NCBI RefSeq assembly: GCF_040054535.1
Contig: NC_090777.1
Coordinates: 15,616,501 to 15,680,500 of the forward strand
DNA from: Antennarius striatus
Lineage: Eukaryota; Chordata; Actinopteri; Lophiiformes; Antennariidae
Length of the DNA stretch: 64,000 nucleotides
Reading direction: 5' to 3'
The notes under the pieces were generated by a model. It was not told where the DNA came from. It saw only the letters and a program-made list of their open reading frames with translations, and ran no database searches. Position 1 is the stretch's first letter; every line of letters starts with the position of its first letter. A program made the translations under genes and the position numbers. Shown in pieces: positions 38,002 through 49,600 of the stretch.

Positions 38002-41000
38002 ATGTCGTCCTTCTCTGAGTCGGCCCTGGAGAAGAAGCTGACGGAGCTGAGCAGCTCTCAGCAGAGCGTCCAGACTCTGTCTCTGTGGATCATCCACCAT
38101 CGCAAACACTCATCCCTCATCGTCAAAGTGTGGCACAGAGAGCTGAAAAAGGGTAAGAGCTGTCTCTATGTCCTTGTAGTGAAGCTGATTATGTTCAGCT
38201 AAAATATTGGAACGTATAACTTCACTGACCACGTTGTCACTACGCCTGAGAGAAGGTGGTGTTATCATTAATCAGGTCGTGGTATTCCTTGAATGCAAAA
38301 ATAGCATTCAGTTGAGGCATTTTGCATGTTTGTTTCCCCCCCCCCAATTTGCAACCTCATCTCACATTTTTGTTTTGCAACATTCTGCATATTTGACTTT
38401 GTTGACAAAAGTCTGATGTGAGCATGCTTAAATCAACATAACTTCTGACAGTAAACACTTGAGCAGGAATTACACCACTGCCATGTTCAATCAAAATTGA
38501 AAAAATAATGTAAATTTGATTTCTAACGCTGGCCTGAAAAATCCAAGTCACAGGTGAGCAAAAAAAGCCTTATTTGAAAATCCAGAATAATGTAAAGAAG
38601 CTTAAAAATTGGTATTTATGTCATCAGCAAACAAAAGCCTTTAGTTTCCAAGAATAGAAAAGTGGTGTTGATGTATTTGGCATGTATTGATAAAGTATTT
38701 CCATTGTACTAATTGCTTGAAAAAGTCAAACAAGTGAATGTTTTAATGCAAATATAGTAGGAATCAAGGCCATCAAGCCAATATAATTGGTTGTTTCAAA
38801 AGAAAAACTTTTTTTAATTTGTGAATGTCTTAGAAAATCTTGCTCTGCTATCACTATGTTTACATTGACTAAATAGAATGAGATAAGATGGAAAATAGTG
38901 ACGGAGTAAGTGTCAAAAAGTAGGATCAGCAATATATTTAAGTGCATTTACCATGAATATTATAGTGTAAAATAAAAGTCTTGTTGTCTTTCTGCAGCCA
39001 AAAGTAGCCGGAAGCTGACGTTCCTCTATCTGGCCAACGATGTCATTCAGAACAGCAAGAAGAAAGGACCAGAGTTCACTAAAGACTTTGAGTCTGTCCT
39101 TGTTGACGCCTGCTCACATGTTGCCAGGTGAGAGTAATGCCACAACTGTGTTCCAGAAGTAATGTCTGTGCAGAAAGTCTATGTGGGTGGACAAATTTAC
39201 TGCCACATATTGTTTTTGGAGTAGCGCAGTGGGTAGCACCATCGCCTCACAACACGACGGGTCCGGGTTCGAGTCCAGCACTGTGCAGAGTTTGCATGCT
39301 CTCCCCGTGTCTGCGGCTTCGGCTTCCTCCCACCTCCAAAAGCATGCATTTCAGGTTGATTGGCCGATCCCAAATTGCCTGTAGGAGTGAGTGTGTGTGT
39401 GCATGGTTGTCTGTCTTTGTGTGTGGCTCTGCGGTGCACTGGCGTCGTGCCCGGGGTGTCCCCCACCTCACGCCCTATTCCAGCTGAGATAGGCTCCAGC
39501 TCCCCCTGAACCGCTACAGCGGATGAAACGGTAGAAAATGAATGAATGAAATTTTTCTTGGAAATACAATATACATTTAGTCCTACAAGGAAAACATAAT
39601 TCATCCCAAAATTAAAGATTTCTTCTTAGTCTGAAACCTCATCCAAGTCAAAACCTCATCAATGTTTGTTGCTACCATAAACTGCAAACTGCAGTTTATG
39701 GTAGTAGCCGCCTCACAATACAGCGGACCTGGGTTCGAGTTCGCATGCTCTCCCCGTGTCTGCGTGGGTTCTCTCCGGGTTCTCCAGCTTCCTCCCACCT
39801 CCAAAAGCATGCGCTTCAGGTTGATTGGCCGTTCCTAATTGCCCGCAGGAATGAGTTTGTGTGTCTTTGGTGCATGGTTGTGTGTCTTTGTGTGTGACTC
39901 CGCGGTGCACTGGCGTCATGCCTGGAGTGTCCCCCGCCTCATGCCCTATGCCGCCGAGATAGGCTCTGGCTCCCCGTTACCCGCTGTGACGGATACAGCG
40001 GTGGTAATCTGGAGATGACTGATGACTGACTGACTGTATGTATATGTGTATATATATGTATGTATACAATATATATGTATTTATATGTGTGTATATACAT
40101 ATATATGTATGTATATGTATATACAGTATATACACACACACACACTGTATATACAGTGTGACCTCGTTCCTCACGGTCAATGCGTTCCAGGAACCACACG
40201 TGATTAATGAATTCCGTGATAGAGCGACAAACTAGTTATGTTATTATTTACGTTAATTTAATTTTTTTTAATTTTTTTTAAAAAAAAAAAATTAAAAAAA
40301 TTTTTTTTTTTAAATTAATTTAAACGTTTATGAACCCTCCCCATACTGATACTAAACCACCTTCTATCTGTATTGCCTTTTCCCACACTTTTATCGACTG
40401 TATAAAGCACTTTTGTGTCTCACATGAGTCCGAGATTCAGGGAACTCGCGCACTTCCAGAAGCCATCAGCCAATAGAATGCGCGTACAGTATCACGTGAC
40501 AACCTACCAAAAATCCGCGATGAGGTGAAGCCACGAGCGTTGATGTCCGAATGCCAGAGTTTTGCTTTATTTTCAGTGTAAAAGTCTTTCAAATTAAATC
40601 TCCTTTCACTGTGCTATGGTTTTGCGTTGCTTCCTTGCAGTGATGCAGATGAAAATTGTAAAAAGCACATGGAGAGACTGCTGAACATCTGGAAGGAAAG
40701 GAGTCTCTACAGAGGTGACTTCATTCAGCAGCTCAAACTGGCCATAGAAGATACAAACAGCCCCAGACCTGCAGGTCAGAAGTCTGTTCCGTAATCTATA
40801 CATGAATACACACACACACACACGACTGCAATGGATTTTAGTATTGTGAACAATCAGTTTATTCTTTTGTTGTATCCACAGTATAGTTTGTATTATTAAT
40901 TTCATAATTTAGTGATATCTTTAATGTGAAATTTTTTATCCCTTTAATTACTCAGAAGAGAAGAAGCCTGTGAAGCGAGCCTATCAGAAGATCCAGGAAG

Positions 41001-42823
41001 ATGAAGACGATGAAGACGATGACTACAGAAGCCACAATTCCCCTCGAAACACAAGCGCCACTGCAGCACAGCTGGTATGACGTCTTGGCAACGTTTCATA
41101 CATGACGCATAAACACAAAGCAAAATTGTCCCTTACCATTAATATTTCTCCTAGTTTCTTCTACATGATTCCGTCCTGTTCTTGTCTGCCTCGTTCTTCC
41201 TGTCCCACCGTTTATCCCATCACATTGTTTTCGCCTTGTTTGATGGCTGTTAACATTCTCATTATGTTCTCTTTAACATAAACTCTGTCACACACCTTCA
41301 GACGGAGGAGCTGGTGAAGGCTCTGCAGGACTTGGAGAACGCTGCATCAGGGGATGCGGCGGTTCGTCAAAGGATTGCCTCCTTGCCACAGGAAGTACAG
41401 GACGTTTCTCTTCTGGAGAAAATCACAGGTGAGACCTGAAAGCCCAGCATGAGAGAAAACTACTCCTTAAGATTTTTTTAGATAAGAGGATATGCAATGT
41501 ACTTTCCGTGTCATTGAACCATGTTTCTGACATTTATCATGTTTTAAATGCAGAGAAGAATTGTGATGAGGAATTTTAATTTTCGGAATTTATTTTAAAA
41601 TAGTAGATATCCAGAACGGTAATATTATTCACTTATTGAGAAGAAATAAATCAAATCCACAGGCAATAGAAAGTCAAAAAATAGGAGCAGCGAAGATGCA
41701 AATTATTTATTACAAGTGTTTTTACTGGATTTACATTTTTCATTTAAGTCAGGTTTTGTCTATTGTTCTGTACTTCTTTCATGGTGTTACATGTGCACTG
41801 TATCAAAAGTATTTTAAGTATTAATTTTTTATTTGTATGTAACTGTGTCATAAACGTTCCATTTTGATCTGTGTAAGACAAAATTGATAGTGATAAATAT
41901 GAGCAAGAATAGCAATGTGTTGACAGACTCTAGTAAAATCAAATTAAGTTAATTCATAGACTGTTATTAAAGGGTGGACATAAGACAACCAAAAACAAAC
42001 TTTATTACCCGATTTTGTCCCATTCTAGACAAGGATGCTGCAGACAAGTTGTCCAAGACAGTGGACGAAGCGTGTTTGCTGCTGGCGGAGTACAATGGCC
42101 GGCTGGCAGCGGAGCTGGAGGACCGGAGGCAGCTGGCCCGTATGCTGACCGAGTACATCAACAGCCAGAGGGAGGCGCTCATGGAGAGAGAGAAGAAGCT
42201 GGAGGCAAGACATCAAATTCACCATATGATTCTGGCTCTGTCTGTGAACTCCACAGCTTGGATGTATTTGCTGTTGTAGTTGGGATGGAAATCCTTGGGA
42301 CAATTTGTATTTGGTATTAATGATGCCCTCCAGGTGTTTTTATTTTGATCAGGTTGTTTTTATTGACATGTCACATTATGTAGCATATACCGTTATCTTT
42401 CTGAGTGATGTCAATCCAGATTCCAGAAATAATTTAATTGTAGTGTAAGCTTGTTATAATACTGATAATAATGAAATAATTACCTAAACTATGCAAATCA
42501 AATCCAAAAAGTAACAGACCATAACTTGTTAAAAGTTGATGTCTTTTATTAAGCCACATACTATAACCAACATGTGTTTTAATAAACATACAAGCCAGAC
42601 AGAAAAAAATCTTTTGTGAATGTGAAACATTGTTTTTGTTCAAGTTTTTGTTTTGTCATCTTGGCCTCTGCAGGAATACAAGCAGAAACTGGCGAGGGTG
42701 ACCCAGGTTAGGAAAGAGCTGAAGTCCCACATCCAGAGCCTCCCTGACCTGTCCCTCCTGCCTAATGTGACCGGAGGGCTCGCCCCACTCCCCTCGGCCG
42801 GAGACCTCTTCTCTACTGATTGA
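38002..42823 (+). CDS. rprd1b: RPRD1B (CREPT), regulation of nuclear pre-mRNA domain-containing 1B
   Basis: Seven coding exons: 38002-38152, 38998-39127, 40641-40774, 40956-41074, 41302-41428, 42029-42204, 42674-42823; 987 nt, 328 residues plus stop (human protein is 326 from memory). Introns are consistent in phase throughout. N-terminal CTD-interacting domain (about residues 2-135): MSSFSESALEKKLTELSSSQ, LTFLYLANDVIQNSKKKGPE. Then an acidic linker (EDEDDEDDDYRSHN), and a C-terminal coiled-coil: TVDEACLLLAEYNGRLAAEL, ending LAPLPSAGDLFSTD. The ending and the EEYKQKLARVTQVRKELKSH block favour 1B over paralogue 1A. Family role: nuclear dimeric scaffold that reads RNA polymerase II C-terminal-domain phosphorylation and recruits RPAP2 and other factors; linked to cyclin D1 transcription. 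Oddities: intron 6 begins GCAAGA rather than GT; intron 2 (1.5 kb) carries two SINEs and a MITE. Confidence 0.96.
39218..39550 (+). mobile_element. SINE-like element in rprd1b intron 2, copy A
   Basis: Complete copy: head ggagtagcgcagtgggtagc, pol III B-box GGTTCGAGTCC at 39266-39276, then tttgcatgctctccccgtgt, ttcaggttgattggccgatc, a short gt run, gagataggctccagctcccc, and a (AATG)n tail ending at 39550. Same orientation as rprd1b. Confidence 0.8.
39700..40033 (+). mobile_element. SINE-like element in rprd1b intron 2, copy B
   Basis: Second copy, only about 150 bp after copy A. Shows B-box-like gggttcgagttc, gcgggttctctcc-type middle (cgtgggttctctccgggttc), ttcaggttgattggccgttc, gagataggctctggctcccc and a (GACT)n-type tail (ctgatgactgactgactg). 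Confidence 0.78.
40036..40152. repeat. (TATG)n/(TA)n/(CA)n compound repeat
   Basis: Mixed tatgta, tatata and cacaca units between SINE copy B and the MITE. The Tyr/Ile-rich open frames over it are artefacts. Confidence 0.85.
40154..40578 (+). mobile_element. Tigger-like MITE, copy 3, in rprd1b intron 2
   Basis: After TA, starts CAGTGTGACCTCGTTCCTCA and follows the same block order as copy 1. It is longer because of a roughly 50-bp A/T palindrome inserted near 40262-40312. The right terminus is damaged; the end is placed at the cagtg before ta. It lies about 60 bp before the exon 3 acceptor. Confidence 0.7.
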
Positions 42824-44810
42824 GAGGTTTTTGCCCAAACATGTTGCCCTCTTGACCCTTTTCACCTGATCCCTTTCCTGTGTTTGAGTCACAAAATAAT
42901 TCTATCTGTGTCTGACCAGAGAAAACATGGTCAGATCCACCAGACGAGGGAAAAAGAGCCATTACAAAGACGGTTTGGTGAAATCATAATGCTCTGCAGA
43001 GGAGAAGAAAGACTCTGTCAGCCTGGGTTTCACCAGCGCTTGCTCATTGTCAAGGATTCCACTCCACCAGCTTGGAAAGAGTTTGATTCCTGTATGCTTT
43101 TACTTTTTTTTTTTAATGCTGGAAATGTCAGGGATGTAGGATAATGTGTGGAGTAAAGAAGCAAAGCTTAGACCGACCGGTGTTGGTTGTTAGGTTGTGT
43201 GTCTGTGTGGTGTTTTTGGATTCAGGAAGCAAACATAGCTTTTTGCTCTCACAAAGCTCAGAAGCTGCGAGGACACTGAAGAGGAAGATGCACCATTAAT
43301 TACTTTTTTATTTTCTTGTATTCAGTTGAGACTTATTATTTACACGTGGTGTGGTAGGTGCTTTTCATGAGAAGATATCAGAATGAATTCTGATGTTTGC
43401 TTCACAAATGCTCACAAACAGCAGTCACTTAACAGCATTAGAGAAATTATGCTTGAAGAGGATTTTTGGACAGTCTGATCCTCAAACTCCTCAATCGTCA
43501 AGCTCTGGCTTTCAGGTCGCTGTTTGGAAGCTTTTTTTTTCACAGATTCAGTCACAGATTAACAATTTTGTTTTTATGCTTTAATTTGGATTCTGGAAAT
43601 ATGGAAAGCTCATAAAGTTCTTAATGGTATACTAGATATGTCTTGAGTTTTATTCAATGAATCTTGAAAGATTCATATCAAATTCTTTTTTTGAATAAAA
43701 ATTGTGTCAAAACCCATAAAGCTATTTTGTTAGACAGAAAAAAAATAGAGGATCATTTCCATTGTGTGTAGAGCTGAATGATATATCAAATAAAGCAGTA
43801 CTGAGATAAGGATCAAATCAATTAGTGAGTGTCAATATTTAAAAAACCTGGAACTTTTTTTTAAAGAAAATGGTAAGTAAAAACTCAAGACAAGAGTTCT
43901 GCTTTGAAATTGGAATTAATATTTACTATTCCATAATGCTCAGTAGGACATGTTTGTAGATTGTGGAAAAAGTAGCATAAACAGGTTTTGATTTACTGCC
44001 CATTTCTCATTTTTTGGTTTTCACAGTGCAACGTTAAGCCACATCATGAACCCCTAAACTGGGATATTCAAGTCAGGAAGTCCAAGTTTTTCTACAAATC
44101 TGTGAAGGCCATGATGTACTTCACTGAAGTCATATTTGATTTTGGGTTGTGTCTAATCAAAAAGAAAAACTGATTTTACAGAGAGATGAAAGGTCAGAAA
44201 TGATTGCTTCAGTCGCAGCTCATGATGTGTTTCTGAAAAATGAAAGATGACTACAGCTGCTGTTTACCTTCCTGCTGATGCAGTGAGAACAAGTGACGTT
44301 CTTTTCAGCAAATGTACATTTTGATTAGTATCTTAAAAATATAAATTCAATTAACAAGTAGTAAAGCGGCAGCTTAAAGAACTGTGTCAAACCAGAGGCG
44401 TCGATGTGATCACCAGTCATCGTTGAGTCACACAGTTATATTTGGGGCGGATTATTATATGTTAACATGACTCCTTGATTTTGGATCAACCTCCTGTGAC
44501 TTTGGATGATAAATACGGAAGTTCAAAGAAATAAGAAATGTGGATCCCTTATTTGGTTCAGGCTCGATGAAATAAATGAGGTTAAGTTGCCTGTAAATAT
44601 TCCAGTATGTTCATGAGAAGCGTTGCATCAACATTCACCCTGGTTTTGTTTCACTGCAGATATGACTTTTCTTACCTACTTGCTTTGTGGTATATTTCTT
44701 TATGTGGAACCAAACTGTACTGATGGAAGACCACCAGTAGGGCGGTCACTTGTTTTTCATTAAAGTGATTTGATGGATGCCAATAAACTGGAACCATTTG
44801 AACAATTAAT
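42824..44810 (+). other. rprd1b: rprd1b 3' UTR (inferred)
   Basis: AT-rich, no repeat recognised, and no other gene between the stop codon and 44.8 kb. Candidate poly(A) signals AATAAA occur at 44782-44787 and earlier (about 43696). A long 3' UTR ending near 44.8 kb is inferred, not shown. Confidence 0.45.
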
Positions 44811-46470
44811 GTACGTATGTTTTAGAAGTCATTACAAGTCACCTAATATGTTGTTTGTAAGTTGTATGTGAGCTATACAGAAGAAGAAACAGACTTTTAT
44901 CTCTGAAGGAGAATGTCCAGCCATCTGTTTGTGACCTCAAGCTGAAACAACTTGTGTTCTGTAGCGGGACAATAATCCAAAACACATCAGCAAGTCCACC
45001 TCTGATGAAAAAGGCAGTTCATGCTCCCAATGTTTCCAATGTAGCCAAAACTACAGTGCCGTAAAAGCTATCACAAAGTCCTAACTGCAGTTCCTGCTGC
45101 TCAGGGTGAACCCACCAGTTATTAGGTATTGGGGACAATCTGAAAGTCACATTATTAATTACATGTGTAATATTTATTGTTCTAATCACAATTTTCTTTA
45201 TTTTTTGGGCTCTGCAATTCTCACAACATCCCAAATCTTATTCCTAGTGAATGGGTAACAATTATTTTCTATGATTGTCATTAACAGCTGTGAAGTCTCA
45301 TAATGTCCCAGAATATTGAGACTCAATAAAAATATATATAAACACTGTCCCAAAAATTGTTGATCAAAGGAGATATATGATATATGACTAATATGCTGCT
45401 CTACGATGGACAGTGTTCATATGTAAATAGAGTATGTACACTCGTAAATGGACTCACACTACATACATGAATTATAAGTGCAAAGATGGACAGCATTTGT
45501 GGAACACGGGAAGAAACAATATTTACAGCGGTGGAATGTGGAAGGACTGCCGTTCACATAAACATTCAAACACACTGAAGAACCAACACACACAAGTAGG
45601 GAGTCTCCTGAGACACACCTGAGACTCACCCGCACACAGGTAAATAAAGTATGAAAAATAAATTGAAAATTAATAGTGAAGGTAGATAAGTTCCCACACC
45701 AGTGACAATTGTCTGCATACATATGCGCTACCAGTAGATGGCAGTATATATCAGCAGAGAACGTAAAGCGGCGCATCAAGTTAAATACAGCACTAATGTA
45801 CGTAGCATCAAAGTCGCCGTTTATTGATGCGATGTACGAACATTTATATATTATAAATACACATATTATAAGATAATAGTCCTTTTGTATGTACCATACT
45901 AAAACAATACCACAAACACGCCGTTTAACATTTAACAGGCAGATCACACTGCCTGAATGAAACCCTTCAGTTTGCTTGACAGTGGAGCAGCGCTGTCAAT
46001 ATGATCAATACCTTACCATCTCCAATATCAAGAAAAAAAATGAAGTTAATTACTGCTTCAACTGTGTGCACAGCTTACTAATTGTTGTATCAGAAGGTTT
46101 TATATGGTTTATCTTAAGTTTAAGGAGAGTCTTTACTTGACTTTGCTGCAATCAGACTAACCTGTGCCCTTAAGTGTGGTCATCATTAGCAGTAGTCCGA
46201 CTATTACCTAGAAACTCAGGTCCTTATCATGGCCATCAAGTCTGTAACTCTTCTAGAATTGTGTGAGACAAATATTCCAGTGCACTAAAATAATATTCAA
46301 AGCTAATAACTGTTTCCCCAAAAACCTTGTAATGAATAAGTTTTTTTTCATTACAAAACATTTTGATCTCTGAACCAGATGATTATTTGATTCGCAGGTT
46401 TGACACATTTCTAGACCAAACCAAATGAAAGCACCTCACAACGTTCACCATTCAAGAAAAAATCATTTTT
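44811..46470. other. Space between convergent 3' ends; no gene recognised
   Basis: AT-rich. Frames such as 45459-45947 (-) are Cys/Val-rich without domain resemblance. On the - strand a TTTATT-complement AATAAA near 46481 could end the transglutaminase transcript. Confidence 0.5.
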
Positions 46471-46667
46471 TAAGAGTATTTTATTTTTTTTGTGGCACTT
46501 AAGCTAATATTAATGTGATCTACAAACACAGGTTCTGGTAATGGTTACAGTATTTTATCAGATAAGTTAAATCAAGAAAAAAAAACCTATGACAATAGTG
46601 TATTGCATTCTAGTTTGATATCTGAATTAACAAAAGTGCAGTAAAACAAATCGTAAAACCGCTCTGC

Positions 46668-49600
46668 TCATTGATTAACAGTGATGTTTATGAAGCTCTT
46701 GATGTTCTTCAGTTTGTTGCTGTCAAAGTTCACCAACAACACGCTGGAGCAAACGCTCGTGGGCCTGAACTCGATGCTGGCCTTGGCTTCCTGTTTGGCG
46801 TCCACAGCTCCAAGCCTGTAAGATTCATACAGAGTTACCAGAAACGTGACTTGTTATCAGTAATCAGTCACATCAAAGTTGACTTGTGTCTGCTTATGTG
46901 TGATGCCTTTTGAAGCATTGGCATCCATTGCATGAATGAAAACATTTACAGATTATATTTTGGACTCACCATGGGAAAGTGTGTCAAAATGTTTGACCTG
47001 TACAGCACACTGTGCATGTAGTTACTGGTATGGTATGGATTCATCTTATACTCAGAGGTGTAATTAACAAGATTTTAAATGACGTAAAAAGGAATCATTC
47101 TGTCAGAATTACAGTTGCTGCCTTTGTGGGTGCATTGATGTGTCATACTGTAGATACTGATGGATCATTCTCCATAGCAATAGAAAACAATCTGCAGTGG
47201 TGATTGGATGACTTAAATAAAACCATGAATAATAAAATACAGAAAAAATTTGAATTGTTAAAAAGAAATAGTTGACAGCAGGAATGATGCAGTGGACGTC
47301 TTCTTCTTTTCCTTTCGGCTTTTCCCTTCAGGGGTCACCACGGCGAATCAGTTGCCTCCATCTAACCCTGTCTTCTGCATCCTCTTCTCTCACACCAACT
47401 ACCTTCATGTCCTCTTTCACTACATCCATAAACCTCCTCTTAGGTCTTCCTCTTGGCCTCCTGCCTGGCAGTTCAAAACTCAGCATCCTTCTACCAATAT
47501 ATTCACTATCTCTCCTCTGGACATGTCCAAACCATCTCAGTCTGGCCTCTCTGACTTTATCTCCAAAACCTCTAACATGTGCTGTCCCTCTGTTGTACTC
47601 ATTCCTGATCCTATCCTTCCTGGTCACTCCCAGAGAGAACCTCAGCATCTTCATCTCTGCTACCTCCTGTCTTTTCCTCAGTGACACTGTCTCTAGACCA
47701 AACAACATCGCTGGTCTCACCACAGTTTTTTCACCTTTCCTTTCATTTTAGCTGAAACTCTTCTATCACAAATCACACAAGACACTTTTCTCCACCCATA
47801 CCATTCTGCCTGTACACGCTTCTTCATCTCTTTTCCACACTCTCCATTGCTCTGGACCGTGGACCCTAAGTTTAAAATCCTCCACGTTCTTGACCTCTTC
47901 TCCCTGTAACCTCACTCTTCCACTTGGGTCCTGTGGTGGAAAGTTTTTAATACAATAAAATAATACAAATAAAACAACAAAAAATATCATATAATAAAAT
48001 AATATCATTTCATTGACCCAAAAATCTAGAGTGTGTGTGTGTGTCAAATCTTTCAGCACTTGGGAGAAACGGCCCCAGGAAGTCTCGAGGTCATGAAAGA
48101 TTCTGCAAGAATCTAATCTGTTTTTAGAAGTGTTTGCGTAAATGTCAGTATCTTTTAATAATTTTGTCTGCACTAAATGTCCGCCTGACTGATTAGGTTA
48201 TGTCATCAGCCATGTGAAACTGTCGACTTGATGTCTCTGCTAACTTCTTGAGGTCTTCTTGCCTACTGAAACTGGGGGAAAGATTAGTGGAGAGCAGAGG
48301 GGCCAAAGTTAAACAACTGATTAGCACCTCCCATAGTTACGCCTTTAGAGTATATAAAGATATGTGATCCATTTCCTAGTTTGTACTTGAAGTTTTCCTG
48401 TACCCAGAATATTCTGCAACAACAACACCTCAAATGGACCATTCATCGTCTCCAGAGCTTTCATCATGATTTGATAAGTATTTGTTGAAATTGTCTGTTT
48501 GTTGAACCTGTCTGTCTGTCAATCTCATCGATGATGCTATCGGACTCATACTCAACCTACTGATGATATTTTATATGATTTGAATTGGCAAATAAATACC
48601 TTGTATTTTACACACTGTCTCCTGTCCTTAAGAGAAACAGAAGAAGCTTGGAGGAGAAGCTTCTCCTCCACCTGTTCCCTGCTCTCACTGCAGATTGCAA
48701 TGTCATCTGCAAACATCATAGTCCATGGAGTTTCCTGTCTAACCTCGTCTGTCAGCCTGTCCATCACCATCTTGAACAAGATGGGGCTCAGAGCTGATCC
48801 CTGATGCAGTCCCACCTCCACTTTGAACTCCTCTGTCACACCTACAGCACACCTCACCACTGTCTTACAGTCCTCATACATGTCCTGTACCGCTCTAACA
48901 TACTTCTCTGCCACTCCAGACTTCCTCATACAATACCACAGTTCCTCTCTGGGCACCCTGTCATAAGCTTTCTCCAGATCTACAAAAACACAATGCAGCT
49001 CCCTCTGGCCTTCTCTGTACTTCTCTATCAACATCCTCAAAGCAAATACTGCATCTCTTTTCTGGCATGTAGTACTGTTTTTTGGCTGGCCAAAGGACCA
49101 AATTTGCAATATGTTCCCTGGACTACAATGGACCTGGAAGGATCAATACAAAGACTTCCCTGTATCCATGAAGGAGCACGGAAATGGATTGCTACTTTTG
49201 AAGAAGAAACAATTTCTACTCTCTAGTACACTAGTACTCTTTTTTGGCATGAAACCATACTGCTGCTCACAAATGCTCACTTCTGCCCTTAGTCTAGCTT
49301 CAATTACTCTTTCCCATAACTTCATTGTATGGCTCATCAGCTTTATTCCTCTGTAGTTGCCACAACTCTGCACATCTCCCTTGTTCTAAAAAATGGGCAC
49401 CAGCACACTTCTCCATTCCTCAGGCATTTTCTCGCTATCTAAGATCCTGTTGAACAACCCAGTCAGAAACTCTACTGCCACCTCTCCTAGACACTTCCAT
49501 GCCTCCACAGGTATATCATCAGGACCGACGGCCTTTCTACTCTTCATCCTCTTCAATGCCCTCCTCACGTCATCCTGACTAATCTTTGCTACTTCCTGGT

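Noticed and set aside
37921..38109. Frame opposite rprd1b exon 1
   Set aside because: Shadow of a conserved exon on the + strand; high GC keeps stops rare.
39266..39276. tRNA gene suggested by a B-box
   Set aside because: No cloverleaf or anticodon arm; it is the pol III promoter remnant of a SINE.
41967..42320. Several frames across rprd1b exon 6
   Set aside because: Only the frame continuing the RPRD1B protein is real; others are shadows.
45459..45947. 162-residue - strand frame as a gene
   Set aside because: Low-complexity aromatic/Cys-rich product in AT-rich DNA without resemblance to any family.
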